The notes beneath the pieces are model-generated. The model worked only from the letters and a program-made list of their open reading frames with translations, did no database searches and was not told the origin of the DNA. Positions 5,681 through 14,478 of a stretch of DNA of 64,000 bases are shown here, in pieces. How positions within the stretch are numbered: position 1 is the first letter of the stretch; every line of letters starts with the position of its first letter. The position numbers and the translations under genes were made by a program. Source of the stretch: an uncultured Bacteroidales bacterium (lineage in GTDB: Bacteria > Bacteroidota > Bacteroidia > Bacteroidales > Paludibacteraceae); the NCBI GenBank assembly GCA_902779705.1, contig CACZCR010000002.1:1-64000 (forward strand). Reading direction: 5' to 3'.

Positions 5681-7176
5681 GCACTATGCATACGTCGGAA
5701 CAGGATCGAGTACATGGTCATAAAGAAGTACTTGGCGTCCGTCCAAACGGGATGCTTCAGATACTCAGTCAGGTACTTATCCTCCGATGCATATAGTTCT
5801 TCAAAATCCTTCGGGTGGTCGATATAGAACGGCGGAATCAAGCCCGGTTTAACCAGTGTTCGTTTGTCTTGCAACCACTTCGGGTAAGTCTCAAACATCG
5901 TTTTGGAGAGAGGTCGTACACCCACCAACTTGACGTCGCGTTTGAGCCAGTTGATGAGCATAGGCAGCTCGTCGAGCCAGTACTTGCGCATAAACTTACC
6001 CCAGGTAGTGATTCGCCAATCGTCATCGGATTTGTCGGCTATATTCATGCCGCCGCGTTGGTCAAAGACGTACTTCTGAATATACTCGGCATAAGGGTGC
6101 ATCGTGCGAAACTTATAGAAGAACACATACTTCTTGTCCTTCCCTACTCTACGCAGTTTGATGAGTGGTCCATAGACTTTGAGTTGTTGTTGGGGATAAG
6201 GCTGCGAGTGGCGGTGACAGAACACATACTCGATATGTCCCATTGGCACCACTTCATCCACCTCAAAGCCACAGTAGTAGAGTCGTCCCAACACTTCGGT
6301 CTTGGACAACATACGCTTGCGTCCCTTGGTTACATCGTAGAACAGACGCGAGGTCAGTACCAGTCGTGGCAAGACACGCTTCCAGAAGAAATAGATCGAA
6401 TAAAACACCCAGTTGATACCGGCAGGATACTTGGCCAAGATCTTGGATTTGATATACTCTTGCGGACGATAGCAACATACATACTGCCCGTTGTCCGGCA
6501 GTTTGGCATTGACGACACAAAAACGTTTATTGATACCTCTGGCATCGTTCAGAAGGGTCAGGTCAACCAGTGTCTGATACTGGTAGTCCGGCAACTGCAG
6601 CAGCGAGAATCGCTCGCGATCGGCCACCACTTTGGTGAGTCGGCTATTGATGTGCGCCTTATCCACCAGCAGCTGGTAGTCTTCTTCGGTAGTGATCGAT
6701 GTAACAGCTTGATGAACCGTAGCCTTGGACCGCTCTGAGCGTTCTTCCTCAGGGCGCGAGACGGTAGCTCCGGAACGATGTTCGATCTCTATGACAGGTA
6801 CTGTCATGTTCTGCGCATATTTCCAATAGTGTTCGATGAGGATCACAATCAGGTCGATAAACATCACGATACCTATCAACCATGTCGCCACATTGGTCGA
6901 GACACCCAATGGGGTGAGCGGCAAGATGTAGTAACTGCCGACCATTAACAGAACACCGGTTAGGATGCAGGACAGACTGGACTGCCAGTACCAGGCCACA
7001 CGGTAGCTGCGGTATAGCTGCAGCAACACACCGAGTAGCACCCATGTGATAGCCAGTAAGGCAGCCATGAACACGTATGCCCACAGTTCGGACTTGTCAG
7101 CCGCATAACGCCATAACAAGCACACGGCAGTCGCAATAACCCATATGATGAGATCTATTCCTATTCTCTTACCCAT
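5677..7176 (-). CDS. polyprenyl-phosphate sugar-1-phosphate transferase (WcaJ/WbaP-like)
   Basis: A 499-residue inner-membrane protein. The first 120 residues hold about four hydrophobic helices. A charged middle (about 135-190) follows, then a soluble domain. From about 330 to the end lies the bacterial sugar transferase domain: YGPLIKLRRVGKD, YKFRTMHPYAE, DDWRITTWGKFMRKYWLDEL, LPMLINWLKRDVKLVGVRPL and VKPGLIPPFY. Such enzymes move a sugar-1-phosphate from a nucleotide sugar to undecaprenyl phosphate and so begin capsule or O-chain repeat synthesis. No other capsule genes are nearby, so it may act on unlinked loci. It overlaps the end of the deacetylase gene by 8 bases. Confidence 0.85.
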   Translation of the reverse strand: MGKRIGIDLIIWVIATAVCLLWRYAADKSELWAYVFMAALLAITWVLLGVLLQLYRSYRVAWYWQSSLSCILTGVLLMVGSYYILPLTPLGVSTNVATWLIGIVMFIDLIVILIEHYWKYAQNMTVPVIEIEHRSGATVSRPEEERSERSKATVHQAVTSITTEEDYQLLVDKAHINSRLTKVVADRERFSLLQLPDYQYQTLVDLTLLNDARGINKRFCVVNAKLPDNGQYVCCYRPQEYIKSKILAKYPAGINWVFYSIYFFWKRVLPRLVLTSRLFYDVTKGRKRMLSKTEVLGRLYYCGFEVDEVVPMGHIEYVFCHRHSQPYPQQQLKVYGPLIKLRRVGKDKKYVFFYKFRTMHPYAEYIQKYVFDQRGGMNIADKSDDDWRITTWGKFMRKYWLDELPMLINWLKRDVKLVGVRPLSKTMFETYPKWLQDKRTLVKPGLIPPFYIDHPKDFEELYASEDKYLTEYLKHPVWTDAKYFFMTMYSILFRRMHSA

Positions 7177-7960
7177 GTCTTAGAACAATCAGTATTCGTT
7201 TGATGATATTTTTCAGTTTTTGTACAATCAGTTCTTGCAGCCAAGGCAGAAGATCATCCGTCCATCGTTGCGGATGGGTAGTGATCATCAGGTGTGGAGC
7301 CAGCGAGCCTTGCTCGATAGCGGTGATGAGTTGGTCAGTGGTATGATAGATCCAACCACGCCGTATCCACTCGTCTTGATGAACCGGTATCTTGTCGCGC
7401 ACCGAAACCTTGTAGCCATCCCAACAACGGCCTGTATCAGTAAGATAGAATATATCGCTAAAATCGACATCAAAGTAGGGTTCGCCTATGATGCCATAAT
7501 CGCGATAGTTGTACTGTTTCCATAGATCTCGGCCGTCATAGCGGCTGGTTGGTGCACCGTGCATACAGATCGTGCGCACCTCATAGAACTGTCTAAAGTA
7601 CGCAAGCCAGTTTTGAAAATGAGTGATCGCCTGTTTCGTATCCCCATCCGCGATCGACAGATCCTCGTAGTGGTAGCCTATCTCATGCCCCATAGAGGCA
7701 ATAGAACGAATCACCTCGGGCTGGTTGCTCTGAGGTATGACACGGAAATAGTAGCTTGCCACAGCTTGCTGATCGTGCTCTACGCGCGCGATGCGCTCGC
7801 TATAAGGCGCACGCAAATCTACGTCGTGACGCAATATAACGCACCTGGTCGGCAGTGACTGTTTCTGCTCGCAATACTGCTCCATGGTCAGAAACACATA
7901 ACCTGCCTTACGCAAAGACCCGATTAAGCGACGATATGTAGTACACGTAAAATCTCTCAT
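7169..7960 (-). CDS. polysaccharide deacetylase-like protein
   Basis: At 263 residues this shows the core of the NodB-type fold without a signal peptide: ILRHDVDLRAPY (the two metal-binding aspartates of motif 1), MGHEIGYHYEDL (motif 2 histidines), ICMHGAP, and a closing ITTHPQRW. This form is common beside glycan genes in Bacteroidetes and is annotated as polysaccharide deacetylase or WbmS-like. It would remove acetyl groups from a cytoplasmic sugar intermediate, but the substrate is not deducible. First gene of a three-gene operon with the sugar transferase and dehydrogenase. Confidence 0.75.
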   Translation of the reverse strand: MRDFTCTTYRRLIGSLRKAGYVFLTMEQYCEQKQSLPTRCVILRHDVDLRAPYSERIARVEHDQQAVASYYFRVIPQSNQPEVIRSIASMGHEIGYHYEDLSIADGDTKQAITHFQNWLAYFRQFYEVRTICMHGAPTSRYDGRDLWKQYNYRDYGIIGEPYFDVDFSDIFYLTDTGRCWDGYKVSVRDKIPVHQDEWIRRGWIYHTTDQLITAIEQGSLAPHLMITTHPQRWTDDLLPWLQELIVQKLKNIIKRILIVLRHG

Positions 7961-7976
7961 TTCTCAAAAGCGGGTG

Positions 7977-8008
7977 CAAATATACAACTTTTTTTTGGAA
8001 TATACAAA
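7977..8008 (-). promoter_or_regulatory. promoter of the deacetylase operon
   Basis: Minus-strand TTTG (8005-8008) and TAtaTTTG (7977-7984), 20-base spacing. It faces away from the overlapping DUF4837 promoter. Confidence 0.75.
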
Positions 8009-8013
8009 AAAAA

Positions 8014-8045
8014 TTTGGCTATATCCGTTTTTTGTTGTACCTTTG
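8014..8045 (+). promoter_or_regulatory. promoter of the DUF4837 gene
   Basis: TTTG 8014-8017 and TAccTTTG 8038-8045, 20-base spacing. It lies within 6 bases of the divergent promoter's -33 box. Confidence 0.75.
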
Positions 8046-8064
8046 CAGCAAAATTGATATTATT

Positions 8065-9180
8065 ATGAAAAAGACTGTTTTCTTTATCGCTATTTTGGTA
8101 TGCGGACTGGGTCTGCAGAGTTGTTTGGACAAGGGACGTACGCTGACCAGCGCGACAGGCACTATCTACGAATGTCTGGTCGTGATGCCGGACCGCGGAC
8201 TGGAGGCTGAAGTGACTAACCCATGGGCAGTGAACAACGGTAACGGGTATACGGAGCCGGTGACAAGCACCTACAAACTGGTGAGTGCTTGTATGAGTGC
8301 CGATATGAGCCATATGCCGCAAGTGGAACCCTATTTCCATTTGACCTTAGCACAACCGGTAGCGTTTGACGATTTCTTGAAGCCGACGCGCAACATCCTT
8401 ATAGTAGATATCAACGAAAGCAAATACACGACGGTCAAATGCAAAGTCTCAACCGATGTATGGTCCACGCCGCAAGCGGTCTATCGCATCCAGGCGCCCA
8501 ATGACACAGCGTTTGTGAGTTATTGGCTGGCGCACGGCACAGAGATACGTCAGTGGTTTATTGACCAGGAGATGCTGCGTCAGGCATCGTTCTACCGTCG
8601 TATGCCTAATCAGGAGGCTATTGACCGTCTCAGAGACCGTCATCAATACGGCTTGGCTATTCCTGAGGACTATACGTTTGTAGAAGACACGGTGTTGCAG
8701 AACGACATACGCGTGTTCTTATGCTGCGACAACAAGGGCCCGATGACGCGCTATTTGGTACTCTACAGCTATCCTTATACCGATTCTAAACAGTTTGAAC
8801 TAGAGCCGCTCAATGCCATGCGCGACAGTGTGTTAGGACAAGTGATTAGTGGTCAGACCGCCGGATCATATGTCGGAACAGAGTATAAGGAAGACCAACC
8901 CGAACTGCGTGCGTTGACCAGTCTGTACGACTCGGATGGCGGGTTCTACGGAGTAGAAGTCCGTGGGTTATGGAAACTGTACAAGGGGGAAGCTATGGGC
9001 GGTGCGTACGTTAGTCACAGCCGTCTGGATCAGGTGAATGCAAGAGTGGTAACCGTCGAATCGATGCTCTTTGCTCCCGGACAGAAAAAACGCAATGCGT
9101 TGCGTCAGGCTGAAGCCATCCTCTACACGCTGCAGATGCCTAACGAACTGCCGGCTAAGAATCCGGAGTCTACAAAGTGA
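8065..9180 (+). CDS. DUF4837 family lipoprotein
   Basis: At 371 residues. The methionine at 8065 begins a lipoprotein signal peptide (MKKTVFFIAILVCGLG, lipobox LQSC at residues 17-20); the open frame extends upstream without meaning. The body matches the Bacteroidetes-only DUF4837 pattern: MPQVEPYFHL, RNILIVDI, WSTPQAVYRI, WFIDQEMLRQASFYRR, a basic residue-rich loop, and VEVRGLWKLYKG-AMGGAYVSH. Function is unknown; it is an envelope protein held by lipid in the periplasm or outer membrane. Its 3' end overlaps the convergent TonB receptor gene by 11 bases, so there is no room for a separate terminator. Confidence 0.85.
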   Translation: MKKTVFFIAILVCGLGLQSCLDKGRTLTSATGTIYECLVVMPDRGLEAEVTNPWAVNNGNGYTEPVTSTYKLVSACMSADMSHMPQVEPYFHLTLAQPVAFDDFLKPTRNILIVDINESKYTTVKCKVSTDVWSTPQAVYRIQAPNDTAFVSYWLAHGTEIRQWFIDQEMLRQASFYRRMPNQEAIDRLRDRHQYGLAIPEDYTFVEDTVLQNDIRVFLCCDNKGPMTRYLVLYSYPYTDSKQFELEPLNAMRDSVLGQVISGQTAGSYVGTEYKEDQPELRALTSLYDSDGGFYGVEVRGLWKLYKGEAMGGAYVSHSRLDQVNARVVTVESMLFAPGQKKRNALRQAEAILYTLQMPNELPAKNPESTK

Positions 9181-11053
9181 ATCCTACCGAGGCGCTCACC
9201 CAATGACGCGGTTGGATCACTCCCGAGAAATCGTAGTATAGTTGATCCGCCATATTGCGCGCATCGAGCGAAATCTTCAGATAGTCATTTCGCCAATACA
9301 CACTACCGTCCAGGATACAAACCGGGCGGTAGTTTTCTATCTGTCCTTCGAGCGAGGTATATTCGCCTTGGCGTTGTCGTACCGACAGACTCCATGAAGC
9401 GCCAAAGCCCTTGTATATCTTGTGCTCTATGCTCAGTGTAGCTTTGTGGTGCAAATAATCGAGCACATAGAGCGACATCATCTGTCCGGCGTCAGCCTGC
9501 ACATCGCAGAAAGCATAACTGATCTCCAGACGCTTGAGCCACTCGTATCCATAGACACCGACCGTAGCTTCTACGCCGGTAGCGTTGACGAGGGTGTTGT
9601 TGACGCTACGCCATTGAACGATATCAGGATCGGCTGGTTTGACCCAGTCGATGATATCCCTACCCCAGCGGTAATAGCCCGAAGCAGACGCATACCAGTG
9701 TGGGGCGGTATAACGTGCCGACAACTCCACCTGCCACGCTTTCTCCGGACGGGTACTAGGATCGGCCTGCTGGGTAGCGGACTGATAATATAGATCGGTG
9801 AAGGTAGGTACTCGAATGGCACGATTCGCATTAACAAACAAATGCAGGTTCTTGATGGGTTCGTAGCCGATGTTCATGCCTACCGCCCAGTCGTGGCCAA
9901 ACTGCGAATTCCATACACCCGATGCACCCAACGACGCACTCAGTCCGCGCCAATAGAAACGCTGTTCGGCAAAATAGCGAAGGTTCACACGGTTGTGAAT
10001 ACCCATATTGGACGAGCGGATGTACTCATTGCGAAAATCTACTCCAACAGAAGTTTTGGTCCATTCGTTCGACCAGCTACCTTCGGTATGTATGCCGGCG
10101 GTATGGGTCCAATGGATATTAGGCGTATACCAATCCGGGGCAGGTTGACCCTCTGCATCCACTCCATCGCGATACAGTTCAAAGCGATCATAGTGGGCAC
10201 GATAGGACGCATGAGTCTCAATCGCCCAACCGCTCTGCCAACGATGGTTATAGGCCACAGACGCCAGAGCTGTACGTGTAGCATCAAACTGGTGTGGGTA
10301 TTTGACCGAATAGAAACAGTTAGCTCCGGCATCCTTGTATTGAGCACCAAGTTGAATATCCAGATCTTTGTATCCTGTCTGGACATAAGCATTAGCGATA
10401 CAATAATCCGTATTGGCAGCATAGCCCGATGAGCGGTTATAGGATGCCGAAGAGTTGATATACCAGTCGTTCTTTTGCGCTCTCACCGCCAACGAGGGAT
10501 TCACCAGGCCATACTCTCCTGCTGTCAACTGTCCCATTACAACAGTCTTCTCCTCTTCTCCCCCTCTAAGAGGGGGCCGGGGGGTGTCGAGCCCGGGGTG
10601 TGTTCCTTTCGACTTAGTCACTATATTGATCGCACCGGAGAAGGCATCGATGGCATAGTTGGTTCCTTGCAACAGTTCGATGCGCTCTATCAATGACGCA
10701 TCTACCGGCAGATCCATCGAATAGTGTTCCGTTTGCGGATCGGTCACATCGATACCATTGAGCAGTATCTTGACCTGTTTGGCCGTACCGCCGCGCATCG
10801 ACAGGTCGGCTTGCACTCCTCCTGCTCCACGCTCACGCAAGTCCACACCCGGCATATACTGCAGCACATCGGCTACAGTACGTATAGGCAGACCGGCTAT
10901 GTCTTCGGCAGAGAGGATAGATACCAAACGGAGCGACTCCATTTGGAAGTCGCTTTTATCACCGATCACCTCTATCTGTTCCAGTTCTCGTTCACGCGTA
11001 GGGATCGTATCATCTGCCGTAGCAGGCAGGGCTAGCAACAGGAGTAACATCAT
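9170..11053 (-). CDS. TonB-dependent outer-membrane receptor (BtuB-like)
   Basis: From the double methionine at 11048-11053 the protein is 627 residues: signal-like MMLLLLLALPATA, then a plug domain (IEVIGDKSDFQ, LPIRTVADVLQYMPGVDLRERG, LSMRGGTAKQVKILLNGI, IERIELLQG, FSGAINIVTKSK) and a barrel of about 430 residues ending in an aromatic-rich strand (HWVSASVGFTL). It lacks the CarboxypepD-like N-terminal domain, as in BtuB-type receptors for cobalamin or siderophores; no cargo can be assigned. Two oddities. The frame is open upstream, continuous with the second half of the ABC permease, so a fused polypeptide is possible. And residues 150-170 (GLDTPRPPLRGGEEEK) come from an inserted palindromic repeat. 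Confidence 0.8.
   Translation of the reverse strand: MMLLLLLALPATADDTIPTRERELEQIEVIGDKSDFQMESLRLVSILSAEDIAGLPIRTVADVLQYMPGVDLRERGAGGVQADLSMRGGTAKQVKILLNGIDVTDPQTEHYSMDLPVDASLIERIELLQGTNYAIDAFSGAINIVTKSKGTHPGLDTPRPPLRGGEEEKTVVMGQLTAGEYGLVNPSLAVRAQKNDWYINSSASYNRSSGYAANTDYCIANAYVQTGYKDLDIQLGAQYKDAGANCFYSVKYPHQFDATRTALASVAYNHRWQSGWAIETHASYRAHYDRFELYRDGVDAEGQPAPDWYTPNIHWTHTAGIHTEGSWSNEWTKTSVGVDFRNEYIRSSNMGIHNRVNLRYFAEQRFYWRGLSASLGASGVWNSQFGHDWAVGMNIGYEPIKNLHLFVNANRAIRVPTFTDLYYQSATQQADPSTRPEKAWQVELSARYTAPHWYASASGYYRWGRDIIDWVKPADPDIVQWRSVNNTLVNATGVEATVGVYGYEWLKRLEISYAFCDVQADAGQMMSLYVLDYLHHKATLSIEHKIYKGFGASWSLSVRQRQGEYTSLEGQIENYRPVCILDGSVYWRNDYLKISLDARNMADQLYYDFSGVIQPRHWVSASVGFTL
10546..10606 (-). 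repeat. G-family palindromic repeat inside the TonB receptor
   Basis: The plus strand holds ccccctctaagaggggg followed by a C/G-rich tail, encoding GLDTPRPPLRGGEEEK on the minus strand at the plug-barrel junction, where other receptors have no such segment. The same type of element occurs in the methyltransferase at 43718. Confidence 0.65.
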
Positions 11054-12291
11054 CAATCCGCTACTTTTGGCACGCCAGTTGTCTCCACGGCGGTCAGACC
11101 ACCAGCCCAGCACGGCCAACATGCCGCAAGTGAGTACAAAATAGCCGATCGCCAAGATCCACAGGGCGATATATTCCTTGGATGTAGCCGCCAGAGTAGC
11201 CCCCATCGAATTGATGTGCAGGAAACCATGCACTCCCCACGTGTACGGGAAGAAATAACTCAACCACAGCCACGGCTTGGGCAACATCTGTTGTGGCCAA
11301 CTCACTCCGGCTATAAAGATGAATATCAGCGAAGTAGAGATCAGTAGCACAATACCGCTCTCACGATTGCGGATGAAGGTAGAGACCAACATTGAGAAGA
11401 AGATCGTAGCCAGCAGATAAGGCACATAGAAACGCATAACATCCCACGGACTGCCTATGTGCGGCAAGCCGAACATACGCGGCACAGCCAATAAGGCAAA
11501 CACACCCAGCGCCATATAGATGAGAAAATACGCCGAAGCACGACCTACGACTATACGCAACACACTCGCACCGCGTCGCGCACCCGGCAAACGGAACAGC
11601 TCGCGGTTCTCCTCACGCGCCGTACCACCCAGCATACAGATACCGAAAAAGAGCGTCTGATGCAGGATTAACATCAGCACAGCAGGGATCAGAAAAGCAG
11701 CATACCCCCTGTCGGACAGAACAATGCCGTCTCGGTATACGGGGAGGCTTGCACCAATGACCAAGCAAACTCCTCGTCCATACCCATCGCCTCATAGCGG
11801 TCGATCTGAATAGAAGACATCGACTCCAGCATCACCTTGTTGCAACTAAGGTAGATACCTTTCATATACAGAAAAGACGACATGTCACAATAGAGCGATA
11901 TATGTGCTGTCTCCATTCCTGAGTTGAGCGCCTTGGCAAAGTCGGTCGGGAAATAGATGATACCATGCACCTTTTGGTCGCGCAGCAAGCGTTCGGCCTC
12001 TGCCATCGAGGCGCAAGTATAGTCGAGTCGCACCTCCGGACAAGCGTTCCAACGATGCAGAAAATCACGACTCTCCGAAGAGCAGGAAAGATCCACTACC
12101 GCCACAGGTATATTCTCCACATTATCTTTCCAATAGATGCAATTATAGAGGATTGGATAAGCGATCGTGGCAACGATAAAAATGACCGTCACTCCCGGAT
12201 CGGTGAAGATGCGTTTGATCTCGTTAGCAAAGACCCAAGTACTCTCCTTGGTCTTCAACCACCATGTATATAGATATCGATAGATGCGCAT
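11054..12291 (-). pseudogene. ABC-2 type transporter permease, frameshifted at a G run
   Basis: The second permease of the efflux operon is split. The first frame (12291 down to about 11705) gives an N-terminal helix, the large extracytoplasmic domain (VAVVDLSCSSESRDFLHRW, GIIYFPTDF, YCDMSSFLYMKG) and SPYTETALFCPTGG, then runs to a stop. The other frame resumes exactly where expected with GYAAFLIPAVLMLILHQTL and carries five more membrane helices. The shift falls on five Gs (plus 11705-11709, CCCCC); one more base restores PTGGYAAF. The 3' part has no stop of its own and runs into the TonB receptor. A real mutation, phase variation or a sequencing error would all fit. Upstream permease and this gene overlap by one base (TAATG). 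Confidence 0.8.
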
Positions 12292-13466
12292 TATTTTAAC
12301 GGATAATTCTGATAGACCAATGCCTTATGCAATCGTGGTGCCACCAACCATGCAGGGACAAAAAACGCACACAATGCCAACATATGCGGCAGCGAGTTGA
12401 TCGCCGGCGCCGCCATTAGTGCCTCGTTGACATAGATCAGATAATAGTGGCGTAGCGGTTCGAGATTCGCCCACGCCTGGACCACAGGCAGCATGTTCAT
12501 CACCGGATATGTGAAGCCGGACAGCGAGAAACCCAACATACCATATAGTGCACCAATAGAGATCGCATCGCGCAGTGTAGGCAGCAGTCCGATGATAGTG
12601 ATCGCCAATGCCTCCATAGCAAAGACGAACAGCAGCAAACCGAACATCAACCGCCAGGTAGAGCCGTTGACAGGGAAGTGCATAAACTCAAACAAGATCA
12701 CACCGCAACTTATTCCCATCACCACATACAACACCGTATAGGGAATCAACTTGCCGATCATGGCCACAGTGTAGTTACCTCCGGCCGTGCGCAACCATTC
12801 ACGCGAGGACTTGGATTTGAGTTCAAAGCCTATAGCAAAGATCGTCAACATCAGCACTACCAAGCCTAAGATTCCCGGCAAGATAGTTGACACCAGATAG
12901 ATGGCATAATTGCCCCAAGGGTTGGCTATCATATGTGCCTGTATATCAATCGGTTGAATGCGCTTCATGATCAAGTGGTCAGGCAGTCCTTTCTTGCGTA
13001 ACACCTCACGTTGGAAAGCTCCCGAAGTGAGGTTACACATGGTCAAAAACTGCTTGTAGGCTGTATTGGATCCCACGGTGTAAGCATGGTTAACATAGAA
13101 GTGTATCTCTGGGCGCTTGAATGCCACCAGGTCGGCATAGAAGCCGTCCGGTATCTCCAGTATGCCGAACACCTCACCGCGTTGCATCGCGCGACGAGCC
13201 TCCGGATAGTTAGAGGTGATGAGCACGATATCCACCGAAGGTGTCGCCTGCATCTCATGGCAGAAACGGCGTGAGATAGATGTATGGTCATGATCGACCA
13301 CCGCTACGGGCATTCTCTCGGGAGCACCATGACGCATGATGCTCAAAAAGAACAGCGTGCACAACACCATCACACCAACTGATGCGAACATATACAGCGG
13401 GCGCACAAACATACGCTGCAACTCCCGCTTAGCGACACGACCTATATTGCGAAAAATCTCTTTCAA
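12291..13466 (-). CDS. ABC-2 type transporter permease (YhhJ/YbhR-like)
   Basis: At 391 residues: an N-terminal helix (about 20-42), a large extracytoplasmic domain (PVAVVDHDHTSISRRFCHEM, GILEIPDGFYADL, VNHAYTVGSNTAYKQF), then five or six helices in the C-terminal half including LYGMLGFSLSGFTYPV. With the next gene it would form the membrane channel of an HlyD-TolC dependent exporter. No ATP-binding subunit is encoded in the operon, a recurrent layout in Bacteroidetes. The only plausible start is a TTG at 13466 lying in a B-family repeat; the next methionine is residue 19, inside the conserved RELQRMFVRPLY. Confidence 0.85.
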   Translation of the reverse strand: MKEIFRNIGRVAKRELQRMFVRPLYMFASVGVMVLCTLFFLSIMRHGAPERMPVAVVDHDHTSISRRFCHEMQATPSVDIVLITSNYPEARRAMQRGEVFGILEIPDGFYADLVAFKRPEIHFYVNHAYTVGSNTAYKQFLTMCNLTSGAFQREVLRKKGLPDHLIMKRIQPIDIQAHMIANPWGNYAIYLVSTILPGILGLVVLMLTIFAIGFELKSKSSREWLRTAGGNYTVAMIGKLIPYTVLYVVMGISCGVILFEFMHFPVNGSTWRLMFGLLLFVFAMEALAITIIGLLPTLRDAISIGALYGMLGFSLSGFTYPVMNMLPVVQAWANLEPLRHYYLIYVNEALMAAPAINSLPHMLALCAFFVPAWLVAPRLHKALVYQNYPLK

Positions 13467-13492
13467 CTTTCAACTATCAACTTTTCACCAAT
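13464..13492 (-). repeat. B-family repeat at the hlyD-permease junction
   Basis: On the minus strand, about 29 bases of AGTTGA and TTGAAAG units. They contain the TGA stop of the HlyD gene and the TTG that starts the permease. Confidence 0.6.
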
Positions 13493-14466
13493 ATCGCTGT
13501 CATCCCCGGACGCAGGTCTTTGATAGGTTTCACCGGTTTGGCTTTGACATCAAACGTACGAACATCATAGCCGCCGTTCTGCTTGGTAGAACGCCAAGTA
13601 GCATAGGTACCCATGGCGCGGATATAGGATATCTTCACCTCATAGAGTTCGTCTCCCAGCGCCGGAACACGCACCTTGAAGCAGGTACCGACCTTCATAT
13701 CCTGAAGCATATCTTCGCGTACGGCAAAGGTAAACCACACATCTTTGAGATCGACGATTGACATAATCGGGCTTCCCTGCCCTACCAGTTCGCCGGTCTT
13801 AGGGAAGCGTTCTGCCACCTCACCATCCACCGGAGAAACCAGATAGCGCTCGTCGCGCGCCAGGTTGATCTCCTGGATGATACCGTCCACGCGTGCCACT
13901 TGAGCCGCAGCCGCCTCTTTGTCTTCGGAACGGGCTCCTTCCAGTGCCATATCGTATTGACTCTTAGCGGCTTTGGTGGTAGCTACAGCAGCCTGATATT
14001 GTGCTTCCACCTCATCGTATTTCTGCGCCGATACCACACCCTTCTCATACAGTCCCTTCACACGGTCGTAGGACTTACGGTAGATGCCTTCGGCCACTTG
14101 AGCTTTCTGATACAACTCATAAGCGCCCTCTATCTGCTGGCTGCGGGCACCATGTTTGGCCTTCTTATTGATAGCATTCACAGCGCGGCGCGCAGCAGAT
14201 GCTTGTGCCATTTTAGCTTCCACTTCCGGCGAGTAGACCACTACTACCGTGTCACCCTTCTTGACCTGGTCGCCTTCTTCAAACTTAAATTCCTCAATAC
14301 GTCCCGGTACTTTGCCCGACACACGGTATTCGGTAGCCTCGGCTTCGCCGGTGATGAGTTCCTCTTCCTCTTGCAAAGCAAACACACCCACCAACGCTAC
14401 GATGATCACTACTACCAGCATCGCCACCAATCCGAGTAGCAGACTGCCTTTTTTCTCCTTCTTCAT
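13477..14466 (-). CDS. HlyD family efflux adaptor (membrane fusion protein)
   Basis: At 329 residues: a cytoplasmic KKEKK start, one membrane helix (about 8-30), a split lipoyl/barrel-sandwich domain (VSGKVPGRIEEFKFEEGDQVKKGDTVVVV and YLVSPVDGEVAERFPKTGELV), a long alpha hairpin rich in Ala, Lys and Gln (about 85-200), and a beta-barrel (VWFTFAVREDML to DLRPGMTAILVKS). It would bridge the inner-membrane permeases and the TolC-like channel. Thirteen bases downstream of tolC in coding order. Its stop codon lies in the repeat described at 13464. Confidence 0.9.
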   Translation of the reverse strand: MKKEKKGSLLLGLVAMLVVVIIVALVGVFALQEEEELITGEAEATEYRVSGKVPGRIEEFKFEEGDQVKKGDTVVVVYSPEVEAKMAQASAARRAVNAINKKAKHGARSQQIEGAYELYQKAQVAEGIYRKSYDRVKGLYEKGVVSAQKYDEVEAQYQAAVATTKAAKSQYDMALEGARSEDKEAAAAQVARVDGIIQEINLARDERYLVSPVDGEVAERFPKTGELVGQGSPIMSIVDLKDVWFTFAVREDMLQDMKVGTCFKVRVPALGDELYEVKISYIRAMGTYATWRSTKQNGGYDVRTFDVKAKPVKPIKDLRPGMTAILVKS

Positions 14467-14478
14467 ATTCGATCTTGT

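Noticed and set aside
5815-6738. 307-codon open frame opposite the sugar transferase
   Set aside because: The minus-strand frame carries the conserved transferase motifs; this one is a shadow.
9170-11053. Cobalamin riboswitch for the BtuB-like receptor
   Set aside because: The receptor start is embedded in the preceding gene, so there is no leader. No B12 box is seen.
9170-11764. A genuine 864-residue permease-receptor fusion as the main product
   Set aside because: The first half completes a neighbouring frameshifted permease, and an internal double ATG starts a signal peptide. Kept as a finding, not as the annotated protein.
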